Assembly: GCF_900116865.1 (NCBI RefSeq)
Contig: NZ_FPCD01000002.1
Location: forward strand, 310,001-374,000
DNA length: 64,000 nucleotides
Source of the DNA: Butyrivibrio sp. M55
GTDB lineage: Bacteria > Bacillota > Clostridia > Lachnospirales > Lachnospiraceae
Direction: 5' to 3'
Part shown: one piece after another, positions 9,301-19,400 of the stretch
How the letters are laid out: each line of letters opens with the position of its first letter
Numbering within the stretch: position 1 is the first letter of the stretch
Notes under the pieces: model-generated
Databases searched by the model: none
What the model saw: only the letters and a program-made list of their open reading frames with translations
What the model was told of the DNA's origin: nothing
Program-made: the position numbers and the translations under genes

Positions 9301-11852
9301 ATTACAGAATGAATGCAAAGTCATTTGAGAAAAAAGTTAATTGCGCTGCGGATGAAGTTTTAAAAGACAGGAGCAAGAAGGATATACTCGATTGGAAAAA
9401 ATGCTCTGAGAATACAGCTGTAACAGATATGCTCTGGGTATTTAGAAGTGCCGGGGTATTTAATACAACAGACGAAAAATATACCTACAGACAGATAATG
9501 GATGCGGTAAATCCTAATGCGGAATTTGAGCATATTGTAAAACGCTGGCTCAATGTTCTTGAAAAGGAAGAACTTGTAAAAGAGAGTTTATCGGAGTATT
9601 CACTTACGCCAAAAGGCACGGGATTCGTTGACAGAGATGCTGCATGGAACGAATTCAGGAGACTGGAAGATAAAGTGGAATACAGTCATGAATTGTTTGA
9701 GTATCAGAAAAAGTCATCCGATCTTCTTTTAAAGCAGGTGCGTGGTGAAGTTCGCGGTCTTGATCTGTTTTTTCCAGAGGGAAAAACAGATGTGGCTGAG
9801 GCGGCATATCAGGATAATATTGTCAACAACGCGCTGAATCAAGGAGTAAAAACAGCGATGATTGGCATTATCAATGAAAAACAGACCCGTTTAAAACGTA
9901 CAATAAATATTCTTGAGATCGGTGCAGGTGTCGGAGGAACTACAAATACAATACTTCCTGCCATAAAGGATATGGATATCACATACACCTTTACTGATGT
10001 ATCAAACTTTTTTCTGAGTAAAGCAAAGGACAGATATAAGGACTACGGGTTCATGAAGTATGCCCTTTATGACATCAACAGAGATTATAAGGAGCAGGAT
10101 ATTCACGAAGGGTACTATGACATTATTCTGTGCGCAAATGTTCTTCATAATGCAAAGAATTGTCCTGATGCGCTTGAGATTATCAAAAAGCTGACTGTGG
10201 CAAACGGTGCGCTTATTATCATTGACACGACGGCAGATTCTTATTCGCTTTTGACGTCGCTTGAATTAAAAGGGGGACTTAACGACTTTACAGATGTAAG
10301 AAAAGACAGGGAGCAAACATTTTTTACTGAAAAAGACTGGATCACGATGTTTGACGGAGCAGGAATTGATACGGTAATAACTTATCCCGGAAATTCGGAT
10401 CTTTTAAGTGAGATAGGACAAAAGATGTTTGTGAACATCGTCAACATGGCGGAGGCAGAAATAGATACGGACAGTATCAGGGAATTCTTAAAAGGATATT
10501 TATTACCGTATATGATTCCAGGCAAGGTAAGCGTATTAAAGGAAATGCCGCTTAGTTCAAACGGAAAAGTTGACAGGAAAAAGTTAAAACCGGCTTTTGA
10601 TACTTTGAATTGTGAGAATACGGATGAAACCACATCGTTTAATGAGATACAAAAAAAACTTGCCGATATCTGGAAAGATGTTTTGAATATCGATTCAGTC
10701 GGTTTGTATGACAATTTCTATTCCGTGGGAGGAGATTCTCTTTTAATTGCACAGATTGTTACTAAGATGCGTGAGAACATTCCGGAATTTGAGGAGGTAG
10801 CATGGGACGATCTTATGAGAGATATCCTTAAAGATCCGACAATTGCCGGTATAAGTGCAATAACACAAAAGGATAACAGTTCGGAAACTGAAGCAAATTC
10901 GCGTACTTCCGAAAAGAGAGACGTATACCATGACAGCAAATGTATGCACATATATCAAAAGGGTGATGGGAATGTTGTAACAGCATTTTTCCATGCGGGA
11001 ACCGGCCGAATAAAGGATTATGCGCAGATCGCACCGGATCTTTGCGAGAGATGTAAGGATAGAACCGTTGTCGGATTTACATACGGCGATGAGGAATTGT
11101 ATCTGGATGTACCGCCTGAAAAACTTATATATGTAAGAGCTCAGGCATATGCAAACAGGTTGGAAGAACTTAAAGCAAAGAGTTACAGGCTTGTTGGATA
11201 TTGCGTCGGCGGATTTGTAGCAATGGAGACAGCTAAGGTACTTATTGAGAGAGGATATAATGTTGAGCCTGTACTTACCATAAGCTCGCATCTGTGCCTG
11301 CATAGCGTTGAGAATCAGCTTTTGTTTGAAAGTGCATACGGAGTGATACTCGGAGCTGATATTTACAAAGCCGGATACAGAGGTAATCCTGCATCTATAA
11401 GAGGAGCGCTTGAGGAAATCCTTAAAGGAGAGAATAGAAATGTAACCGACAAGGAATTGTGCGCTCTTACAGGAAAGTATAAGGAACTTGGAGAAGCATT
11501 CAGCGAACTTACAAAACAAACTCATAAGCAGCGCATGGAGAGTATTTATGACAGTATAGAAAATCCTGATTTTTGCGGAGATCAGAGTACGGTTATTATG
11601 CTTAATATTCTCTATGACATTTTTGAACATACATACAAAGCTATGATCAGATACAAGCCGGATTTCTTTACGGGTGATATAGTTGCACTTATTCCGGATG
11701 AGGATCTGACAACGATATATCCCAATATGATACCTGATACAGATTGGGATGAATTTGTACTCGGAAACTGTGAAAAGCATATTGTACATGGTGATCACAA
11801 TACATGTATAGATTGCGATCATTATGAACAGATCATGGATTACTTGATATAG
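6393..11852 (+). CDS. Non-ribosomal peptide synthetase, docking-Cy-A(MT)-PCP-TE (PchF-like)
   Basis: An 1819-residue terminal module. Residues 1-55 resemble a TubC-type docking domain. A heterocyclisation (Cy) domain follows with DxxxxDxxS at D199-S207 (DMLIADFVS). The adenylation domain has FTSGSTGRPKG and FDLSVYD near 709. By eye against GrsA its pocket code reads D-L-Y-N-M-S-L-I-W-K, close to the cysteine code. A SAM methyltransferase (EIGAGVGG near 1175) is inserted before A10 (SSNGKVDRKKL). The carrier serine is S1449 in GGDSLL. The C-terminal thioesterase has GYCVGG, with Cys1604 at the nucleophile. This matches PchF order: cyclise a cysteine, methylate, release. It lies upstream of the synthetase that feeds it. 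Confidence 0.92.
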   Translation: MNIELEIAQLKGKGINLWTEDGKLKYRAKDGAMNGEVLEWLKKNKQEIIDFFKNNNIVEHDEDNRYEPFPLTSMQNAYLIGRNKEYELGGTGCHSYTEFKVEDIDCQKLEEAWHKLIMRHDMLRAVFSEEGFQKVIESPEMPALLVNDFSELTEEDASNKFMDVRKRLESYDYVIGQWPMHSFEVSKLKGHYIIHFSIDMLIADFVSVNVIVSQLFKLYEGEELPDVADKLSFRDIVIADGKEMAKSKQTGKYGAARNYWNDKIQTMAGAPVLPVKDDITNKVNFTRHTYKMAAPKWNMIKEIAKNKGVTSSAAIMTAYIETISRWSSSKNFCINLTLMDRDRSYLDSNDVVGDFTTVSVFSVNESSDSFIDRTKDNQEELIKDLDNKSFSGIEVLQELSRFKGEKVMIPVVYTSTLGSKEDQSISEKSELTYGVSRTPQVWIDCQTIESNGCLVVNWDVRDGVFDSCVIDEMFNALKDGIRRLSEGEESWNEKELIRLSDATLLKREKLNKTGLEIKDRFLHEGFLNNVEKNPDNIALISEGVKYSYGELAKYVQIFSDSLKNAGIVKGDKVAIIVNKGIMQIAAVLGTLFQGGVYVPIAVDQPALRQKAIIEDAGAKIVITEKNIECDNVAFIDINEVSPAEKFDLSLKDIKYEDSAYIIFTSGSTGRPKGVVISHKAAMNTITDIDQRFGITSEDVLFGVSSLTFDLSVYDIFGAFTEGATLVLPDKTKEKSPAHWSELIDEYGVTVWNSVPALLSMLVDYKSMENHPKNNSMKCIMLSGDLIPRTFPGEIRKIFNSAKIYSLGGATEAAIWSIYYPITYYDLDKNIPYGMPLSNQEFYVLDDMDKICPDNVIGEICIAGTGLADGYYGDEEMTNIKFYMHRDLCKRIYRTGDLGYYNEEGIIEFVGRRDFQVKLNGHRIELGEVENALMKHSLVDQAVATIFEDANGRKSLEAFVVPKKSQESSVDYRMNAKSFEKKVNCAADEVLKDRSKKDILDWKKCSENTAVTDMLWVFRSAGVFNTTDEKYTYRQIMDAVNPNAEFEHIVKRWLNVLEKEELVKESLSEYSLTPKGTGFVDRDAAWNEFRRLEDKVEYSHELFEYQKKSSDLLLKQVRGEVRGLDLFFPEGKTDVAEAAYQDNIVNNALNQGVKTAMIGIINEKQTRLKRTINILEIGAGVGGTTNTILPAIKDMDITYTFTDVSNFFLSKAKDRYKDYGFMKYALYDINRDYKEQDIHEGYYDIILCANVLHNAKNCPDALEIIKKLTVANGALIIIDTTADSYSLLTSLELKGGLNDFTDVRKDREQTFFTEKDWITMFDGAGIDTVITYPGNSDLLSEIGQKMFVNIVNMAEAEIDTDSIREFLKGYLLPYMIPGKVSVLKEMPLSSNGKVDRKKLKPAFDTLNCENTDETTSFNEIQKKLADIWKDVLNIDSVGLYDNFYSVGGDSLLIAQIVTKMRENIPEFEEVAWDDLMRDILKDPTIAGISAITQKDNSSETEANSRTSEKRDVYHDSKCMHIYQKGDGNVVTAFFHAGTGRIKDYAQIAPDLCERCKDRTVVGFTYGDEELYLDVPPEKLIYVRAQAYANRLEELKAKSYRLVGYCVGGFVAMETAKVLIERGYNVEPVLTISSHLCLHSVENQLLFESAYGVILGADIYKAGYRGNPASIRGALEEILKGENRNVTDKELCALTGKYKELGEAFSELTKQTHKQRMESIYDSIENPDFCGDQSTVIMLNILYDIFEHTYKAMIRYKPDFFTGDIVALIPDEDLTTIYPNMIPDTDWDEFVLGNCEKHIVHGDHNTCIDCDHYEQIMDYLI

Positions 11853-11865
11853 GAGAATGCGGAAT

Positions 11866-13491
11866 ATGAATTCAATTGAAATGTTGCAAATGTATGAAGA
11901 GCAAGGTTATTTGCAAAAGGAAACAATTCATGGTGCGGTATCGAATATAGCCGGAAAGTTTCCTGAAAAAACGGCGGTAATAGATTGTGACGGTTCATAC
12001 ACATATAAAGAGTTAGATGAATATTCTGACAGGCTCGCATCTTTCTTTTTACAGAACGGATTAAAAAGAGAAGATACGGTTTTACTTCAGCTTCCTAACT
12101 GCAGGCTTTATGTGGCGGTTCTGATGGCACTTTTAAAGGCGGGGATAGTTCCCGTGCTCATGCTTCCAACGCATAGGGGACAGGAACTGTCAAGCGTTTC
12201 GGAGGTGATAAAACCAAAAGCTTATATAGGATGTGATGAGTTTCTTGGATTTGAGTATGTCAAAATGGTGCAGGAGTCTGAAGAAACTGTTGAGCTTACA
12301 ATAGAAAAAGTCTTTTCCGACAAGGAATTTGGAGGAGAGAAAAGATTTCCTGTTACGGTGATACCTGAGTATGAGGAAAGCGTTGGAATCGCCAAATTCA
12401 AGGATTATGAGGATGATTATAGAAAAATCGCACTATTTTTACTTTCCGGCGGAACAACCAATATGCCGAAGCTGATTCCAAGGATTCATGAGGCATATGT
12501 TTATAATGCCAAGGCAGTAAGCAAGGTGACTGATATTACGGAAAAAACAGTATATATGGCAGTACTTTCTACATCACATGATTATCCGCTTGCCGATCCC
12601 GGAATTCTGGGATGTCTTTATAACGGCGGAACTGTTGTGATGTGTCAGACTGCAGGCTTTGACGAAGCTTTTGAAATGATAGAGGAACATAGAGTTACGA
12701 TCACATCCATAGTTCCTGCTATAGCGCAAATCTGGACGGAGGTACTTGATTGGTACGAGGGAGATTTCTCTTCTTTGGAACGGATAACTATCGGTGCAGC
12801 CAAATTAGAAAGAGAAATAGCGCTGAAATTGATAGATAAGATGGGAATAGCATTACATCAGGCATATGGACTTGGTGAAGGAATAACCTGTTATACATCT
12901 GCATCTGACGATCTTGAGGTGATTCTTACAACTCAGGGAAAACCTGTTTCTGCAGGAGATGAAGTTAAGATTGTAGATTCGGATGGAAATGAATTACCAA
13001 GATACGGACAGGGAGAATTGATTGAAAAAGGTCCGTATACATTCTTTGGATATTACGGTGATGACAGATTGAATGAGAATCTTTTTACAGAAGATGGATT
13101 TCTTCATACAGGTGATAAAGCCTATATGGATGATGCCGGAAATATTGTTATCTGCGGACGCGTAAAAGAACAGATAAACAGGGCGGGAGAGAATGTAACT
13201 CCTTCGGAGGTTGAATCGATTTTAAAGAAACATCCGGATATAAAAGACGCGGCGGTATTTGGCCGTGAAGATAAAAATCTGGGAGAGAGAACATGTGCTG
13301 TACTTGTCTCGGATAACAAAGAAATCTCAATTACTGATATAACAAGCTTTTTTAACCGACAGGGAGTGGCACAATATAAGATTCCCGATGAGATACATTT
13401 AAGGGATGGGCTTGTATTTACGAATGTAGGCAAGGTTGATAAAAAACGTTTAAAGAAGATGTTGGAAGAAAGCGAGCCGGTCAATGGATAA
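11866..13491 (+). CDS. Free-standing aryl acid-AMP ligase (PchD/YbtE/DhbE-like)
   Basis: About 541 residues. It activates an aromatic acid as its AMP ester and loads it on the aryl carrier domain of the next protein. Seen: A3 motif LSGGTTNMPKLIPR, YGLGEG, DKAYMDDAGNIVICGRVKEQI and the C-terminal lysine in VGKVDKKRL. In salicylate and DHB ligases the pocket motif is HNYPLSSPG or close. Here it is HDYPLADPG (Asp239 and Asp244), so Asn235 and Ser240 of DhbE both become Asp. This suggests a different, possibly amino-bearing, starter. AGGAG at 11851 is too close to ATG 11857 and fits ATG 11866. It overlaps the next gene by eight bases. Confidence 0.88.
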   Translation: MNSIEMLQMYEEQGYLQKETIHGAVSNIAGKFPEKTAVIDCDGSYTYKELDEYSDRLASFFLQNGLKREDTVLLQLPNCRLYVAVLMALLKAGIVPVLMLPTHRGQELSSVSEVIKPKAYIGCDEFLGFEYVKMVQESEETVELTIEKVFSDKEFGGEKRFPVTVIPEYEESVGIAKFKDYEDDYRKIALFLLSGGTTNMPKLIPRIHEAYVYNAKAVSKVTDITEKTVYMAVLSTSHDYPLADPGILGCLYNGGTVVMCQTAGFDEAFEMIEEHRVTITSIVPAIAQIWTEVLDWYEGDFSSLERITIGAAKLEREIALKLIDKMGIALHQAYGLGEGITCYTSASDDLEVILTTQGKPVSAGDEVKIVDSDGNELPRYGQGELIEKGPYTFFGYYGDDRLNENLFTEDGFLHTGDKAYMDDAGNIVICGRVKEQINRAGENVTPSEVESILKKHPDIKDAAVFGREDKNLGERTCAVLVSDNKEISITDITSFFNRQGVAQYKIPDEIHLRDGLVFTNVGKVDKKRLKKMLEESEPVNG

Positions 13492-16400
13492 ATCACAGAT
13501 AAAAGAAACTTTAATCAGGCAGATAAAAGAGAAAAATAAAGATGTGGCAGCAGATCAGATCGCCGAGATGAATTTATATGAACTTAATATAGATTCGCTT
13601 AGTATCATGCGCATTATTTCCTATTGGATGAAGGAAGGATACAAGGTTAATTTTACGCAATTTATGAAGGCACCCTATATAAACAGCTGGGCGGATATTA
13701 TTGCGAATGCACCAAGGAAAGGTGTTAAGAAATTAAAAGCCGGTATCGTTTCAGACAAAGAGCCGTTTGACCTTACAGATGTTCAATATGCTTATTGGAT
13801 AGGAAGAAGAGAAAGCCAGTATCTGGGCGGAGTAGGTTGTCACGGTTATATGGAAGTCAGATGCAGTGATATAAACATTTCAAAGCTTGAGGAAGCATGG
13901 CTAGCCATTCAGAATTCACATAAAATGCTTCGTGCAAGATACACTGAGGATGGCAAGCAGTGCATTATGGATAAACCATATTTATCAAAGATAAATGTTG
14001 AAGATGTTTCAGGTTTATCAGCTGATGAGAGGGTACGATATCTTACTGAAAAGAGGGAGCGGTTATCACATCGTCTTTTAAAGATAGATGAAGGTCAGGT
14101 GGCTGCATTACAGCTTACAAAGATAAATGATAAGGATTATATATTGCATTTTGATATTGACCTTCTTATATGTGATGTACTTAGTTTTAAGATTATTTTG
14201 CGCGATCTTGCGAGATTTTATAAAGACGGTACATTGCCGAATGTGTCAGACTGGAATTTTGCACAGTATCTAAGAGATACTCACGATAATAACAAAGCTC
14301 GTCGCATGGAAGATGAAGAATATTGGAATAAAAAGATAAAGAATCTTCCCGATGGCCCTAAAATACCCGTTAGACATGGGATTGAATCAATTAAATATCC
14401 AAGATTTAAAAGAAGATTGGTTCATTTTGATAAGTCGGGCTGGGAATCCATCAAAAAAAGCGCATCCGACAATGAGCTCACACCTGCAATGATCTTGCTT
14501 ACAGCTTATGCAAGGACTGTGGCAAAATGGAGTGAGAATAAAGAATTCCTTATGAATCTTCCGTTATTTAACAGGGATACTGCGGAAGGAATAGAGAATG
14601 TTGTTGCCGATTTTACCAACATTGTCCTTGTTGAAATGGATTTTACGAAGCAAAAGAGTTTTATTGAAGATGCAAAGGCTATTCGGAAGAATTTTTTGGA
14701 AAACGTAGAGCATACCAATGTATCGGGTGTTTGGGTAATGCGCAGGCTTCAAAAGGAAAAAGGAAGCGATATAAAGGCACCTGTTGTTTTTTCATGCAAT
14801 TTGGGTGAACCTTTGCTTTCCGATGAGTTTGTCGAGGAATTTGGCCCGATTGATTATATGATCTCTCAGACGCCTCAGGTGTGGATTGATTTTCAGGCTT
14901 TTGATGAGGATGAAGGTCTTACACTTTTGTGGGACAGCATTGATGAGATTTTTCCGGACGGACTTCTTGATGAGATGTTTGAGCATTTCAAAAATGAATT
15001 GTCGAATGTCATCGGGTATGGAATCAATAAGGAAATTGAAAATCTGTCCTTAGGTGAGATACGTAGGAAAAAGGCTGTGGAAGAAAGTTTAAAATACCGT
15101 GCTCTTTCACAGACTTTACATGGAAAGATTTTTAATTGTGCAAAGAATAATCCCGATAAGATAGCGATTAAAAATGTAGACAGCGGAAATACCGTGAGTT
15201 ATGAGAAGCTTATGAAAAAAGCTTTGGCTATAGCTTGCGGATTAACATCTCGAAAAAAGGATGATGAGTCGGGGCTTGTTGCTATATTTATGCCAAGAGG
15301 TGAAAAGCAGATTATTTCTGCGCTTGGAGTTCTATGTGCAGGAATGGGATATGTTCCGATTCATGTCGGACAGGCAAAAGAGCGAGTTCGCACAATGATC
15401 TCGGAGAAAAATATTGCCTATGTAATTACAGAAGGTGAGTATAAAGAAAACATTGATGATACGTGTGCTACTGTTTTTGATTATGAAACTTTGATAAATA
15501 ACAGACCGCTTGAAGCACCGGTTGAAGTAAAGGGCACGGACAGTGCATATGTAATCTTTACATCAGGTACGACGGGAAAGCCCAAAGGTGTTGAGATAAG
15601 TCATGAGAGTGCGGCAAATACCATTGATTCCGTAAATGAATTATGCGATGTGACGGAGAATGACAGCATTCTTAATGTATCATCTTACGACTTCGATCTT
15701 TCCGTATATGATTTCTGGGGAATACTCAGAGAAGGAGGAAGTCTGTTTGTATTGTCGCAGGATTCTTGGAGAGCTGCTGACAGATGGTTGGAAGTTATAA
15801 AAGAAGAAAAGATTACCTTGTGGAATTCGGTTCCCACTCTTTTTAAAATGCTTTTGATAGAGGCGGAGGCTGAAAATGAGGCGCTTTCTTCGTTTAGATG
15901 GATCATGCTTTCGGGCGATTGGATCGATCTGGATATTCCCGAAAGAGTCGGTGCATTAAACGCTGATTCTCGGATTCTCGCGATGGGAGGTGCAACAGAG
16001 GCTTCTATATGGTCAAATTATATCGCTGTAAAAGGATGTGTTCCAAAGGACTGGGTATCTGTTCCTTATGGCAAGCCCTTGCCTAAACAGATTTATAGGG
16101 TTGTTGATGAGAACGGAAACGATTGTCCCGATTATGTTCCGGGTGAACTATGGATCGGCGGCGTGGGCGTAGCAAAAGGATATCTTGGAGATGAAGAGCT
16201 GACAGCCAATAAGTTTGTGACAGATTCTTTCGGAAGATGGTACAGAACCGGAGATATGGGAAGATTCTGGAATGACGATACAATAGAGTTTCTTGGAAGA
16301 AGCGACAGGCAAGTTAAACTTCGGGGACACAGAATCGAATTGGGTGAAATAGAAAATGCCATAGACAAACTGGATTCTGTAGAGAAATCTTACGTGGATA

Positions 16401-19400
16401 TTATTGAAGGAAAGCAGAGCAAGGCACTTGTTGCTTATGTTTCTTTGAAGAATGCTGCAAATGACTGTATTAATAATCTGAAATCATCAATATACAGTAA
16501 AGATTCGGAAAATGATATTCAGATCAGCCAAGCGGATGAAACTATAGATAAGATCAGGAACGCGAACAGAAGATATGACAGATATTGTTCTTATAAGGCA
16601 AAACAGCTTTTAAAGAAAATCGATAAAGAGCAGGTTCTTGGAAAATATAAGAATCTGATAAGTGAATGGGAAAAAATCGCAGGTTTATATGACGAAGAGA
16701 ATTTCTGTGACGAACAGCTTGATATCTTTTTTAAAACTTTTGAAAAAAATATCGGTAAGTTGTTATCAGGAAGTATGACAGCCAAAGACATTGTTACTTC
16801 AGAAGATTTTGTTGAAGTGGATCAATTGTTAATGGACGATGAAGTAGGAAAAGTGCAGGAAGATATTATTATCAAAAGACTGGATTTGGTAGTTGGTGAT
16901 AATAAGAATCTAAAGGTGCTCATACTTGATTCGCATTCGCCTGAGTTTATAAAAAGAGTATGTGATATCTGCGGATATGGCAATTGCACTTTGGCTTTGT
17001 CATCAGAGTATTATGTAGGCAAGCTTAAAGAGGATATTGATGCAGACGTAAGCGTTATAAAGCTTGATATATCAAAACCTGTTTTAAAACTTACAAGCGG
17101 TTATGACGTGATCGTTGCCAATGAGTCAATTCACAGAAGCGAAAATGTAGACAATGCTCTTAATAATATAGGCAAAATACTTAAAGAAAACGGAAGAGTA
17201 ATCTTTGCGGAGCCTGCAAATATGACATCGCTTGCACTTCTGACAACCGTATTTTTGAAGAGGGAGTATACAGATTTAAGAGCCGATACAGGCAATATGC
17301 TTTTATCATTTGATGATTGGAAAAAGATAATTGATGCATCGCCTCTTTCTGTAATCATAAGTTATAGCGACGAAGAAAAATTTGGAGGATTCAGCTTTTT
17401 TGAACTTATAAGTAAAAATAGGCATTTCGAAGTTACGGATGATAAGTGGATTCGTGATGGTATTAAGAATACCGTGCCTGAATATATGATACCCAAGTAC
17501 TGTGTCTTTATTAATGAGATACCGGTTACTACCAACGGAAAGGTCGATAGAGCAAAGCTTAAGAGTATTGAAATTGAAGAAGAAAAAGAAACGAAGGTCT
17601 CTGAAGTCAAGTATTCTGAAACAGAGCGAAGTCTAAAAAGAATATGGGATAAACTTTTAAAGGTAGATTCGGAACGTTCTGATAACTACTTTGTTCTTGG
17701 AGGAGATTCCCTTCTTGCGACGGTTCTTAGAAATGAAATAAAGAATATATTTCATATAGATTATTCTTTGGAAGATATATTCCTTAAGCCTGTTCTTTCG
17801 GACATGGCGGAAAAGATTGAAGAGCTTTTGAATGATAACAGGTCAGAAGAAAAAGAACTTGTGATCATAAGGGATACAGAGCCATATGAACCGTTTCCTC
17901 TTACTCAGATACAGCAGTCTTACCTTATCGGCCGAAGCGGAGTATTCGATCTTAGCAATGTGAGCAGTCATTGCTATTTTGAGATGGACACGGAAGATCT
18001 GGATGAAGAAAGACTGCAGACAAGTCTGAACCGAATAATACAGCTTCATCCTATGATGAGAGTGGTTGTATGTGCGGACAATATGAATCAGAGAGTTTTG
18101 AAGGAAACACCTGAGTATCATATCAGAATAGAAGATTTTACGCACATGTCCAAAAAACTTACGGAAAAAAGATTATCGGAGATCAGAGATGAATTGTCAT
18201 ATCAGATATTTGATCCGTATACATGGCCTGCGTATGACTTTAGATATGCAAAGCTTAAGAACAATAAAGGAAGGCTGTTTATCAGTTTTGACAACATGTT
18301 CTTTGACGGATGGAGTATGTTCTACATATTCAGGCAGTGGAAGCAGATTTACGGCAATCCGAATGCTGAAGTAAGTAAATCAGATTTTACATTTAAAGAA
18401 TATGTGCTTAGCACAAATGCAAATCTGGACAGTGCTACTTATAAGAAGGATGTGGAATACTGGCATGACAAAATAGACAGTATTTATCCCGCTCCCGAAC
18501 TTCCTGTTAATAAAGATGGCGGTAACGGTAAGTTCAGACGTTTTTCCACAAGTGTTTCGTATCAAAAGTGGGAGAAACTTAAAAAACTTATTAAGAGTAA
18601 CGGATTGACGGAACCTGTATTCCTGATGAATCTGTATGCGGAAGTAATCGCAAGATACAGCAGGCATCAGAAATTCAGTCTGAATCTGACGAGGTTTAAC
18701 AGAACACCTTTTGTTGAAGATATCAACCATGTTGTCGGTGACTTTACAACTCTGACTATTTTAAGTCTTGATATGACAGAGGGTGACTCTTTTGTAGAGA
18801 GGGCCAAGAATCTTCAAAAAGTTTTATGGTCAGATCTGTCACATTCTACAGTAAGCGGAGTAGAAGTTGAGAGAATGATGAATCAAAACAAAGAGACCGG
18901 AATTACCATGCCGGTGGTATTTACAAGTGGAATCGGACTTACCGAAGACAGAACAAGTGAGGATAATTCTTATCTTGGAAAGCTTGGATACGGCTTGTCT
19001 CAAACGCCGCAGGTTTGGCTTGATATGCAGGTGTATGATGATGCGACGGGATTGGTGGTATCGCTTGATGCGGTTGAAAGTCTGTTCCCGGAAAACATGG
19101 TGGAGGAGATGTTTGAATGTTATTCAAACGCCTTGAACCGATTTATTGAGGATGATGCTATTTGGGAAAAGAAGCAAAAGAGTATAGTTATTCCTGATAA
19201 TCAGGCAATGGTCGCAAGTATAAATGATACCGATAAGCAGTTTGAAGAGAAAACTTTGCTGGATGGATTTATTAGAAATGCGAAGAATAATCCTGATAGT
19301 ACTGCGATTGTTTTTGATAAAAAGAGTTATTCATATGCTCTTATCTATGAACTTGCACAAAAATGTGCATGCAATATTTTAAAAATCGGTATTGATAAAG

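Noticed and set aside
10743-11822. A 359-codon open frame on the - strand inside the first synthetase
   Set aside because: It is antisense to a well-supported thioesterase/PCP region, has no ribosome site and its translation is Cys/Ile/Tyr-rich without any domain.
16900-17460. Active methyltransferase domain in the starter synthetase
   Set aside because: The glycine-rich SAM motif is missing; by position it corresponds to the MT-derived epimerase of PchE.
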